DNA of 64,000 bases, taken from Oreohelix idahoensis (Eukaryota; Mollusca; Gastropoda; Stylommatophora; Oreohelicidae). Position numbers and translations under genes: made by a program. The notes under the pieces were generated by a model, which searched no databases, had not been told where the DNA came from, and saw only the letters and a list, made by a program, of their open reading frames with translations. Positions 32,397-44,532 of this stretch are shown piece by piece. Location: positions 1 to 64,000 of the forward strand of contig JAMPIV010012432.1 in the NCBI GenBank assembly GCA_024509875.1, written 5' to 3'. How positions within the stretch are numbered: position 1 is the stretch's first letter; each line of letters opens with the position of its first letter.

Positions 32397-32764
32397 TTCT
32401 TTCTTCTTTCTTCTTTGATCCTTAGCCGCCGACCGTCAAGCAGTCAGTGGCCATCCCGCCTAGTGGCGTCTTGTAGGGCAACAACAAATTGATTCCACTT
32501 TGCTCGGTCGGTGGCCATCCTTCGTACAGTGCCCCAACTCTGGTTCATTCTTTGCATCTCAGCCTACATAGTCCTCCGCCAGGTTGTTTTTGGTCGGCCT
32601 CTCTTTCGTTTTGCTTCAGGGGTCCAAAGCATAGCTGTTCTTGTGATGGCATCGGGGTCTCTTCTGAGGACATGGCCAACCCAGCTCCAGCGTCTGCCAG
32701 CTATGATGGTGTGCATGTCCTCTTGCTTGCTCCGAGTAAGCAGATCTTGGTTGGTATATGTTAG
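32326..32764 (-). mobile_element. 5'-truncated RTE-like LINE, inverted, with (TA)n tail
   Basis: The complement of the 3' end of the LINE at 17,065-20,457, starting near its base 20,130. It is flanked by a perfect 11-bp direct repeat, TTCACATGGTA (32,315-32,325 and 32,765-32,775), proving a retrotransposition event with 5' truncation. In LINE orientation the GAAGAAAGAA tail runs into about 68 bp of (TA)n inside the target-site repeat, so the microsatellite belongs to the insertion. Confidence 0.88.
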
Positions 32765-32775
32765 TTCACATGGTA

Positions 32776-33037
32776 GTAATAAAATATTAAATGTATATCA
32801 CAACTTACGCAAATCCTGGCTGACAGACGATTTGCTCAGATGACTAAAAGAGACTTGAATCAGCTTCTTACACGCGTCTGGGGTGTCGTTAATTTAATAA
32901 GTTCTCTCTCTGACTTCGTTTGTGGTCTTTCAGTTTCATCAGTCCCGGTTTACTTATTTAATATGATTTAATATAATTTCTTATTTAATATAAAATTGAT
33001 TTCCTGGGCTATATTGTAAGTCCTGATAAATACTCCA
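32776..33037. other. AT-rich intergenic sequence
   Basis: No ORF, RNA gene or repeat family recognised. The TTTAATATAA-like stretch near 32,960-32,990 is low complexity. Confidence 0.4.
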
Positions 33038-34200
33038 ATGAAAGGTGTCCATACCGGAGGTATTCTGAAATCTACTCAAGACCTAATCTTTACACTCAGA
33101 CAGCTGAGTGAAAAGGCCCTTGAGTATAAGAGTGAGATTAATCTTGTTTTCATAGATCTGGAAAAGGCGTTTGACAGGGTCCCCTGGAGAAAACTGTGGG
33201 ACTGTTTGGCAAGGAAGAACATTCCAGCACCTCCAATTCATGCTATACAGAGCTTCTACAAGTCTTGCAGAAATTATGTGAGGATAGCACACCATAAGTC
33301 GGAAGAGTTCAGGACCACCACTGGTGTAAGACAAGGTGATATCATGTCACCTTATCTTCTCATACGCCTCATGGACGATGTCACCAAGGCATGTAATGAG
33401 AGAACAAGAAAGCATTAAGTGAGGTACTGGAAGATGAGACAGGTCTGTATTTCAGAGCTGGCATTTGCTGATGATGTTGCACTGATTGCTAAATCAGAGG
33501 CACATCTCCAATCTAAACTGCAAGTCTGGAAGGAAGAACTGGGGAAGAAATATGGTCATAAGGAGCTCTAATACTAAATCCATGGTGATATCACGAGAAG
33601 AAAGAAGACATCAGATTAAGCTGGGAGAACAGGTCCTGGAGCAGGTCGACCACTTTAAATACCTCGGAGCTATTATAGACCGAAAGGGAGGCATCAAAGA
33701 AGAGTTGGCCACTCGAAAAGCAGCAGCTGGGAGACATTTTATGGCCATAAATCAAGGATTTCTCAGCAAGAAAGAGGTGGTTAAGAAAACGAAGATGGCT
33801 GTACACCGCTCCACCTATGTCCCAGTCTTGAAATATGGATGTGAGTCATGGGCAATGACTACAACCCACAAAAGCCAGATCCAAACCTCAGAAATGAGGT
33901 ATCTGAGGAAGGTGGTTGAAGTAACAAGAAGAGACATGGTCCGCAACCAGACGATACGTCAAGGCCTAAAATTCCACGCTCGCAGACCTATGTAGAACAG
34001 TCCAAACTGAGATGGTTTGGCCATGTCTGCAGAATGAGAGAAGATCGGCTACCACGGCAAGCATGGGAAACAAAGAGCCAGGGATCCAGACCTCCAGGAC
34101 GACCCAAAGTCCGCTGGGAGGACAACATTAGACAATCTTTGAAGGACCGAGTACTAGAATGAAACCAAGCCAGGAGGAAGACAGCCGATAGGATAGTCTG
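33038..34200 (+). pseudogene. Second LINE family: truncated, frameshifted reverse transcriptase
   Basis: A 5'-truncated non-LTR RT. Readable motifs in order are VFIDLEKAFDRVP with the first catalytic Asp (near 33,145), TTTGVRQGDIMSPYL (near 33,315), ELAFADDVALIAKSE (near 33,455, in a different frame), then HFKYLGAIIDRKG, and a C-terminal part with PVLKYGCESWAM, LRWFGHVCRM and RPPGRPKVRW. Stops and frame changes between 33,418 and 33,600 and again near 33,995 make it non-functional. The motif set differs from the RTE-like element at 17,065 (FADD instead of YADD and different spacing), so it is another family. The endonuclease is absent. Confidence 0.8.
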
Positions 34201-35808
<1,608 letters not shown>

Positions 35809-35813
35809 TCGTT

Positions 35814-37896
35814 TGTGGGGGATTTGGTGTTATAGATGTTATTATTTAATATTATTTGTCTACCAAGTGAGGTCAGCTGTGTAGGCCCCTGAGTTTAGTA
35901 GTTGATGGTTATGTAATTTCAGAGAACCTATCTGCTACCACCCTATGATCTCACTTGGCGCTATATTTTTACTTATTAGTTATGTGACTACGTCTAGGTG
36001 TCTAGGGTAATGATGGTATAATGCAGTGTAAGTCAAATCAATACAATTTCACTTTAATTCTAACACATAAATAGGACTGGGTCAATACGACAACCACAAA
36101 CAGACTAACACTCTAGAATATATCTTATAGAAGTCTGTGGCTGAATTTATTTAACAATATATATATATTACAATTTTATTTGCCCTGATTCAGAATTTTC
36201 TGAGTCAGGACCAACAACAAAATGAAATTTATGGTTTTATTTACATAAAATTAAATACCACAATGGATCTTCTGTCCATATCAAGAAATATTACAATCTA
36301 ATTATAATTACGTACTACTATAGACTATGTTAACACTGGTAATTAATGGTGGGTTGGGATGTTCTCATCATCCCCTCTCTTTTCTTTTTCTCTTGTGGAA
36401 TGTTTATTCGACAGTTAATTCTTTATTTATTAATTTTGTATATATGTGTGGATGAACGTCTTAGTGCCGACACACTGGCACTTATCTTTCTGTTGGTAGT
36501 AGTTACTATGCTGATAGCCTCCTATATGTCATGGGTTGATTCGTGGTAGCGAGCGTGTACCAGCTTAAATTTCAACCGAATGACCAATCGGACACAGTCC
36601 CTGGTGTAGTGTGGTAGCGAGCGTGTACCAGCAAAAATTTCTCAACTTCTCTCACGGAGATAAATACACCAGAGTTCTGGCACTAGCTTAGTACCAGAAC
36701 AAAAACCCACAATTCAATGGAAATATCACAAACATACGTTGACTGGCATTAGCATTAATATATATTTAAGTTCAGCTTTGCCCCGGTCCAGACTGCCAAG
36801 GTTTTATTTCACTCTTAGCACTGCTGTTTTCAACGCAGCTTGCATACTAACAATTTTGTATCAAAAAGCGACAAGCCTTGGAAGTTTTTTTTCAATATCA
36901 TTAGAATGGCCCAATCACAGCGAGGGTCTAGCTATTCAATTCAAATTTGAAAAAAAAAAAAAAAAACTCCAAATCTACTGGGAATGAGTCTGCAAAATAT
37001 ATTTTTAGCTTTTTGGCCCACCCAATACCCTCCTTCCTATACTCCCATACTAACCAATCGGATTTGAATCACTCTAATGCCTCTTTTTAAACTTGCGTCC
37101 CCAAATAACGTTATGAATAGAATGAGCAAAAACAACAGTCTTACCGTTCGTAGATATATAGTATTATTTCAATATCTTGGTTAATAATTGGGCTACTATG
37201 TATATTAAAACATATTATTGATCAGGGGACTCTAAGCTATCATTATATATGATTTTTATGGCCATATTCATTGTCGTTTGGATTTTACTATTTGTCACTG
37301 TTAGTCGTCAATTATATACTTTTCCATAAGTCGGCCATCTCCCCCGTCTCTATCATTTTTATTCAAAATAAAACAACTGTTTGGGTTACGTCAGAAATAC
37401 ACTACTAGGCAGGAATTGAGAGCTGACTGTGTGTGTATATATACATTCTGGCGTGTCAAACAGCGTGGATATATGCATGGAACTGCGAGAATATAGTACG
37501 AAGCATGCATGGCCTTTGCGTCTTGTTTTTCAAATCTGCTAAAGGCAATACTGTCTCGAGATCTTCACAATTTGGCTTTTCAAAACCCAAACACGTTACA
37601 ATGGTAGCATTACTTCTGTCGCTCCTCCACGTCCCTCCGTTTCTTCTCTCACTCGGTCTTTGGAACAAATACTCCTTGACCCTGCAAACATGTTAATTTT
37701 TAATTCTCAAGGACGAACTAGGAAAGCGTGTAAGATTTGACGGCGGAATCATTTTTGAAGCATTACCACTGCACAAAATTCAGCGCTCTACTGGCGTAGA
37801 AGATGACGATAGGCAAACACACACGGACGGGTTTATTTATTATCATAGGAGTAAAATCTTACTGAAATTAGCGATTATTTCGCAGATTTCGCTACA
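35814..37896 (-). repeat. Element C 3' LTR
   Basis: 2083 bp, nearly colinear with 42,356-44,434. It contains an internal near-duplicate (GGTAGCGAGCGTGTACCAGC at about 36,544 and 36,611) present in both LTRs. On the minus strand it is the downstream LTR, with the purine tract beside its right edge. Confidence 0.92.
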
Positions 37897-37918
37897 CACC
37901 TCTCTTCCTAAAACATGC
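37897..37918 (-). promoter_or_regulatory. Element C polypurine tract
   Basis: In element sense the sequence is TTTTAGGAAGAGAGGTG immediately before the LTR start TGTAGCG. Position and composition fit the plus-strand primer. Confidence 0.7.
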
Positions 37919-37966
37919 AATCATTGCAGGTTATAATCTGTGAGATAACTTAGCGCAAATGAAGTC

Positions 37967-39380
37967 CTACGCGTTTTTCTGATTTTCATCACAAGGATGT
38001 CTACTCAAAAAGTCGGCACCAACATTTTGCGAGCCGGGAATGTATTCAATCGTAAATGAATACGGCTGTAAGAATAACGACCATCTTAATAACCTGACAT
38101 TTTCATGCTTTGCCTGTGACAAAAATTCCAGCGGCTGATGGTCTGTTTGGACCACAAAGGTTCTACTATACAGATAAATCTGGAATTTTTTTTTATAGCC
38201 CAGATTATATCTAAACATTCCTTTTCACTTGTTGAATAGTTTTTTCCGCTTTGTTCAACTTGCGGCTTGCATAAGCGACTGGGTTCAATTCCCCATCTTT
38301 AGAAGAGGACCTTTGCAACAATGTAGCCCCTAAGTCCACATTGCTTGTGTCACTTCTCACGACAAATTCTTGATTCAAGTCAGGCAATTTCAATACCGGC
38401 CTGCTTGTAAGTATTTCCTTTAACTCCTGGTATGCCAATTCACACTGTGCTGACCAATTAATTATATCAGGTTGTCCCTTATGAGTTAAATCCGTCAGAG
38501 GAGCACATATAGAGTTAAAATGTTTAATGTACTTTTGGTAAAAACTACACAACGGCACAAAAGATCGCACATCTTTCTTTGTCTGTGGCCTCGGTGCTCT
38601 CTGCAATTTCTCCAGGTTCTTGGGGTCAGGGGTCATGCTTCCCTGATGTACCGTATGTCCCAAGAATTCCAACTCTTTACATCCAATACAACATTTGGTT
38701 GCTCTAGCAGTCAAGTTAGCCTCTCTGAGTCTATCAAACAGCATATTCAAAGAGTTAATGTGTTCCTCAAATGTTTCAGTAGCGATGAGGATATCATCCA
38801 GGAAATTCGAGATGCATGGATTTTTCAGGGGATCCAACAATTTTTGCATCATCCTAGAAAACACACTTGGAGCATTTTTCAACCCAAACGGCAACATGTT
38901 GAAGTCATAATGGCCTTCCGAGGTGCTAAAGGCTAAATAAGGTCGAACCTCAGGCTTTACTGGAATTTGATAATAGCCTTTACTATGATCCACCTTAGAA
39001 AAACACTTTGCTCTGTTCAGCCTGGCAAATAGTTGATTTGTATCAGGTAATGGATCCACCTGACCTTCTGTGACAGCATTCAGTTTCCTGTAATCTATGC
39101 ACAGTCTATGTTTCCCAGATGGTTTCGGCAACAAAACCACACTAGAGCTATAAGGAGATTCACTGTGAGAAATAATCCCTTCTTGCAACAAATAATCTAT
39201 CTCCTCTTTCAAAGCTTTTTCCTTAGCGAAAGGAATAGAATAAGGCCTCATACAGATGGGTGTTGGGTCTAGAAGTTTCATATCATATTCCAGCTTATCC
39301 GTTAACACGTCGGTATGTTTCTCCAGGACCTTTTGAATCTTCTCCCTCTGTCCTTTTGTCAGGTGATTACTGATCTTCAC
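37967..39380 (-). pseudogene. pol: Element C reverse transcriptase and RNase H
   Basis: RT reads from 39,380 downward: LCIDYRKLNAV, FSKVDHSKGYYQIPV (first catalytic Asp), MLPFGLKNAPSVFSR and SNFLDDILIATE (FLDD in place of YLDD), then the Gypsy-type connection LEFLGHTVHQG. RNase H begins with FVVRSDTSN, but the conserved Glu segment is disrupted at the frame break near 38,215. The domain resumes with VVQTDHQPLEFL and GSQNVGADFLSR to the stop at 37,967. The break in RNase H and the lost Glu region imply an inactive enzyme. RT starts only about 34 nt after the end of the integrase frame. Confidence 0.88.
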
Positions 39381-39414
39381 CTGTGCAAACGTTTCACTGG
39401 GTTTCAGTGGATAT

Positions 39415-40664
39415 TCAAACCGTATATGGGCCTTGCCATCCGATTTGAAGTTTATTGCTGCTGCCTGGTAGTAAAAGAAGCACCTTCTCCCCTACAGCAA
39501 GCTCCCTATCCTTCGCTTTCTTATTATAATAAGCAGTATGCTTTTTCCTGGCTTGTCTTAAATTATCATTTGCCAGTTTCCAGCTAGTTTTTAAACGAGT
39601 GGTCAGTTTGTTCACATATTGATAGGATGCGGTAACAGTCTCTTCTGCCTTCTCATTGGTCCACGTCCTTAACAAGGCTTCCAATGGACCTTTTATTGGC
39701 CTCCCAAATAACAGGGTTGCCGGTGCCATTCCGGTCGAATTATGTGGAACTTCCCGGTACGCAAACAACACAGCGGGCAAAAATTGGTCCCACGTTTCAG
39801 GTTTTTCATGGGTTAGCTTTCTCAGGATAGAAATGAGAGTCCCATTGAACCTCTCTACCTGGCCGTTCCCTTGGGGATGATACGGACTACAATGAAAGTG
39901 CTTGCCTTGGAATAACCTGTAAACTTCTTCCGCTAGTTTCCCCTTGAACTGTGAGCCGTTATTAGTCAAGATTTGATGCGGGAATCCTAACCTCGTGAAT
40001 ATAGTAAGTAATGCCTCTGCCACATGCTTCGAATCGATTGACGACAGGGTTACCGCCTCTCCCCACATAGAACAAGTGTCCACCAGAGTGAGGATGTAAC
40101 TGTTCTTCCTCTTGGTCCGAGTGAGAGGTCCCACAATATCAACTGCAACTCTCTCAAAAGGTGTTCCCACTATGGGCATTTCCCCTAGAGTTGCTGGAGC
40201 AGTCCAATTCTTTGAAGCTACTCTCTGGCATTCTGAACAGGATTTTACATATCTCTTTATATCTTCCGTTATCCCTGGCCAGAAAAATGACAAGCTATAC
40301 GCTGTCCTGTTGCGCTAATCCCTATGTGACCACTGAAGGGGATAGCATGTCCTAACTCCATCACCTTTTCCCTATATGAAGTGGGAAGGACCAGGAGTCC
40401 GTGACCATTTGAACCAGTTCCGGCTTTCCTATAGATCAATTTATTCTTCATATAAAATTCTCCGTTATTAGGAGGGGTATGGCATTTTGGGAGTTTCTTA
40501 AAACACGGCTTTGGTGACCTATCTTCAGCCTGTGCCTTCCTCATCTCCTCTGGATGAGTATTTATAGGTTCATCTTCTTCCTTCTTCGACTGTGACCTGG
40601 TCTGCACTGTAGCCATAATCACAGGTCTCTTGGGAGTCCCCAAGAAGACATAACGACACCCCAA
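39415..40664 (-). pseudogene. pol: Element C integrase
   Basis: Two frames meet near 40,270-40,290. The upstream frame carries the first zinc-binding residues (LGHAIPFSGHIG) and the downstream one starts SFFWPGITEDIKRY and contains CSECQ. The catalytic core shows VAVDIVGPL (first Asp) and GQVERFNGTL (Glu), but the second Asp position reads ILTNNGSQF where active relatives have Asp. The frame ends in a GPY motif (IGWQGPYTV). Upstream of the zinc finger lies a charged spacer containing TRSQSKKEEDE. It lies 5' of RT in element sense, the copia-like position. The Asp-to-Asn change and frameshift mark it as dead. Confidence 0.88.
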
Positions 40665-40666
40665 TA

Positions 40667-40990
40667 TCAGAGGGTAGATGGGTTCATGGGAAGTGTCACG
40701 GTTGCTACGTTTTTAGTCACCCCTTGTATATCCACTGTTTCTGTGGTATTATGATCTGGGTTCACTAGGTGAGAACTCACGACTGAATCAAAATCTAAAC
40801 CTGTATCATACAGGCACCTTATGGTGACACCATTACATACAACATCCTCACAAACTGGGGGGTGATAAGGTTCCTGCTGTTCAGCGGGCGTGTCCTTTAA
40901 TCCCTTGTTCCCCGTTTTCATAGCAGTGAAGTTAGAAGATTTCCTTTTACAAACAGTGGTGTCATGAGTGTTCCTCTTACACCACTTACA
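40667..40990 (-). pseudogene. Element C zinc knuckle and aspartic protease
   Basis: In one frame, a canonical CCHC knuckle CKWCKRNTHDTTVC (C-x2-C-x4-H-x4-C, 40,949-40,990) precedes a protease-like segment with IRCLYDTGLDFDSVV (DTG active-site triad near 40,800). The knuckle belongs to the gag nucleocapsid and the protease processes the polyprotein. The frame is lost upstream near a T run at about 41,050. Confidence 0.75.
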
Positions 40991-42125
40991 CCAAATCTTT
41001 TCTTGATTGAAAGGTTTTCTTTCATCATATTTTCGGTTATTGAACTGTGGTTTTTTTCACGATAATCGACTCTTGGCCTATCAAAGTTGGGTTTACCTTT
41101 ATTACCCTGATCTCTATGGTCAAAATTATTTTGGTTATGAGGGGCCTTATTTAGTTCTATAGGTTTCTTTCTAGCGCCAGCTACCTCTGCCTGGGCCTTC
41201 TGATACCTCTAAGTGACATTAAGTACCTCGCCCAATTTCTCTGCACCTTGTTCCATGAGAAACTTTCTCAGGTCAGGAGCCATGGACTCTCTTAATTGCT
41301 CTATCATGATCATCTCTTTCAGATCTTGGGTCTTCCCCAGAGCAGTCCATTTCTCCAAATAGGTTTCCAATCTGGCAGAGAATTGGTGTATGTCTCCCTA
41401 GACAAAAGCTTGGCATTTCTAAACTTCTTACGATAAAATTCACCATTCTTCTCGTATCTTAACAAAAGAGCCTGCTTCAACATGTCATAATTGTCTTGGT
41501 CATCCCTGCTAGATTTTGAAAAAAAATTTCATAAGCTGTTCCCCTGAGACCTTGAGATAACTTTAGACTCCATCTTTCTTTTTCTAGCCCATAAGTTGTA
41601 GCTAATACCTCATACCTGCTTAAATATGATTCAATATTATCATCTCTCTCAACAAAATAATCTAAATGGAACCCCTTGGCTGAGTTGGAGGCCCCTGACT
41701 AGCAGTAGCATGAGAGGTAGAGGGGCTGGTACCATTTTCAGGAGCATGACCTTGCAACTCTAACTACCTTAGTCGCAACTCGTGCTCCCTCTGTAATCTT
41801 TTATCTTCTGCTTCCCTTTTTCTGCCTCCAATTTCTTTTCTTCAAATTGGAGCTGTTTAATCTCAGCCTCTCTATCAGCCTCTAAGGCAATAGCCTCCTT
41901 GTCAGCCTCAATTTGCAACCTTTTAATTTCTTTCTCTGCTTCTAATTTTCTTTCTTCAGCTACTCTATCTAACTCTAATTTCCTTTCTGCTGCTAACTTC
42001 CTATCCTCCCTATCAATAAATTTGTCACCCTCTGAGGTTACATACTGGACCAGTTCTGGCCCATCCATACCCATCTCTCTGGCAGTCTGCACAGCAGCAG
42101 ATCTGAACTTTGCCAAGTCAGCCAT
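40991..42125 (-). pseudogene. gag: Element C gag, broken
   Basis: The ATG at 42,125 opens a 118-codon frame (MADLAKFRSAAVQ), most of which is a Glu/Lys/Arg/Leu-rich coiled coil of repeated RKLEAE/ERKLE-type heptads, the same design as the element B gag N-terminus. It is frameshifted near 41,770-41,820. Downstream fragments in other frames (around 41,200-41,700) include the gag core, with several stops. The charged, Arg/Asn-rich part before the knuckle lies near 41,000-41,150. Not translatable as one protein. Confidence 0.75.
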
Positions 42126-42320
42126 ATTATATCAAGCAACATTAATAATATACTAAGGTAACTTATCAACTCTGACTAAACATCAACTATAGGCACTGAC
42201 AGTTCATCCACTATTTAATTTCCACAAAAGAATACGTTTAATTTTATTATATGAGATTCCTATATATGTATTGGAAGTTTAAAATCCCGGAAGCGAGCTA
42301 CCCAATATAAATGGTACTAG

Positions 42321-42350
42321 GAGAAGTTCAAATCCCGGATAAGCCTACCA
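42321..42350 (-). promoter_or_regulatory. Element C primer-binding site with an extended tRNA-like match
   Basis: Five bases after the 5' LTR end, element sense reads TGGTAGGCTTATCCGGGATT followed by TGAAC. Its complement ends GTTCAAATC...CCTACCA, that is, a tRNA T-loop consensus followed at the right distance by an acceptor end with CCA, so the complementarity may cover ~25 nt. A second, diverged copy of the same block lies at about 42,268-42,300. Confidence 0.7.
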
Positions 42351-42355
42351 ATATA

Positions 42356-44434
42356 TGTGGTGGATTTGGTGTTATAGATATTATTATTTAATATTATTTG
42401 TCTACCAAGTGAGGTCAGCTGTGTAGGCCCCTGAGTTTAGTAGTTGATGGTTATGTAATTTCAGAGAACCTATCTGCTACCACTCTATGATCTCACTTGG
42501 CGCTATATTTTTACTTATTAGTTATGTGACTACGTCTAGGTGTCTAGGGTAATGATGGTATAATGCAGTGTAAGTCAAATCAATACAATTTCACTTTAAT
42601 TCTAACACATAAATAGGACTGGGTCAATACGACAACCACACACAGATTAACACTCTATAATATATCTTATAGAAGTCTGTGGCTGAATTTTAGGTAACAA
42701 TATATATATTACAATTTTATTTGCCCTGATTCAGAATTTTCTGAGTCAGGACCAACAACAAAATGAAATTTATGGTTTTATTTACATAAAATTAAATACC
42801 ACAATGGATCTTCTGTCCATATCAAGAAATATTACAATCTAATTATATTTAGGTACTACTATAGACTATATTAACACTGGTAATTAATGGTGGGTTGGGA
42901 TGTTCTCGTCCTCCCCTCTCTTTTCTTTTCTCTTGTGGAATGTTTATTCGACAGTTAATTCTTTATTTATTAATTTTGTATATATGTTTGGATGAACGTC
43001 TTAGTGCCGACACACTGACACTTATCTTTCTGTTGGTAGTAGTTACTATGCAGACAGTCTCCTATATTTCATGGGTTGATTCGTGGTAGCGAGCGTGTAC
43101 CAGCATAAATTTCAACCGAATGACCAATCTGACACAGTCCCTAGTGCAGTGTGGTAGCGAGCGTGTACCAGCAAAAATTTCTCAACTTCTCTCACGGAGA
43201 TAAATACAACAGAGTTCTGGCTCTAGCTTAGTACCAGAACAAAAACCCACAATTCAATGGAAATAATACAAACATACGTTGACTGGCATTAGCATTAATA
43301 TATATTTAAGTTCAGCTTTGCCCCGGTCCAGACTGCCAAGGTTTTATTTCACTCTTAGCACTGCTGTTCTCAACACAGCTTGCATACTAAATATTTTGTA
43401 TCAAATGGGGACAAGCCTTGGAAGTTTTTTTTTCAATATCACTAGACTGGCCCAATCACAGCGAGGGTCTAGCTATTCAATTCAAATTTGAAAAAAAAAA
43501 AACTCCAAACCTACTAGGAATGAGTCTGCAAAATATATTTTTAGCTTTTTGGCCCAACCAATACCCTCCTTCCTATACTCCCATACTAACCATTCGGATT
43601 TGAATCACTCTCATGCCTCTTTTTAAACTTGCGTCCCCAAATAACGTTATGAATAGAATGAGCAAAAACAACAGTCTTACCGTTCGTAGATATATAGTAT
43701 TATTTCAATATCTTGGTTAATAATTGGGCTACTATGTATATTAAAACATATTATTGATCAGGGGACTCTAAGCTATCATTATATATGATTTTTATGGCCA
43801 TATTCATTGTCGTTTGGATTTTACTATTCGTCACTGTTAGTCGTCAATTATATACTTTTTCATAAGTCGGCCATCTTTCTCCCCCCGTCTCTATAATTTT
43901 TATTCAAAATAAAACAACAGTTTGGGTTACGTCAGAAATACACTACTAGGCAGGAATTGAGAGCTGACTGTGTGTGTATATACATTCTGGCGTGTCCAAC
44001 AGCGTGGATATATGCATGGAACTGCGAGAATATAGTACGAAGCATGCATGGCCTTTGCGTCTTGTTTTTCAAATCTTCTAAAGGCAATACTGTCGCGCGA
44101 TCTTCACAATTTGGCTTTTCAAAACCCGAACACGTGACAATGGTAGCATTTCTTCTGTCGCTCCTCCACGTCCCTCCGTTTCTTCTCTCACTCGGTCTTT
44201 GGAACAAATACTCCTTGACCCTGCAAAAATGTTATTTTTAATTCTCACGGACGAACTAGGAAAGCGTGTAAGATTTGACGGCGGAATCATTTTTGAAGTA
44301 TTATCACTGCATAAACTTCAGCGCTCTACTGGCGTAGAAGACGACGATAGGCAAACACACACGGGCGGGTTTATTTATTATCATAGGAGTAAAATCTTAC
44401 TGAAATTAGCGATTATTTCACAGATTTCGCTACA
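42356..44434 (-). repeat. Element C 5' LTR
   Basis: 2079 bp, matching 35,814-37,896 with scattered substitutions and small indels. In element sense it begins at 44,434 (TGTAGCG) and ends at 42,356 (..CCACA). Confidence 0.92.
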
Positions 44435-44439
44435 TCGTT

Positions 44440-44532
44440 TCGTCATCCACAAATTAAATTCCACTTTAGTCCTCATAACTCGATTAAACTCATCTAACCT
44501 GAAATGAAATTGAATTGAATTTGTTTACAATA
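44440..44532. other. Short flank between element C and the Tc1 element
   Basis: About 90 bp of AT-rich sequence beginning after the TCGTT duplication. No feature. Confidence 0.5.

Larger units (their letters stand above)
35814..44434 (-). mobile_element. Element C: decayed Ty3/gypsy-like retrotransposon with gag-PR-INT-RT-RH order
   Basis: An 8.62-kb element on the minus strand with LTRs of ~2.08 kb (35,814-37,896 and 42,356-44,434) that begin TGTAGCGAAATC and end CCACA in element sense. The 5-bp duplication TCGTT (35,809-35,813 and 44,435-44,439) is perfect. A tRNA-like PBS and a purine tract are present next to the correct LTR ends. Reading 42,125 down to 37,967 the order is gag coiled coil, CCHC knuckle, protease, integrase, RT, RNase H. 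The coding region is broken by several frameshifts and the LTRs differ at many sites, so it is older than B and D. It shares only family-level protein similarity with them. Confidence 0.9.
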
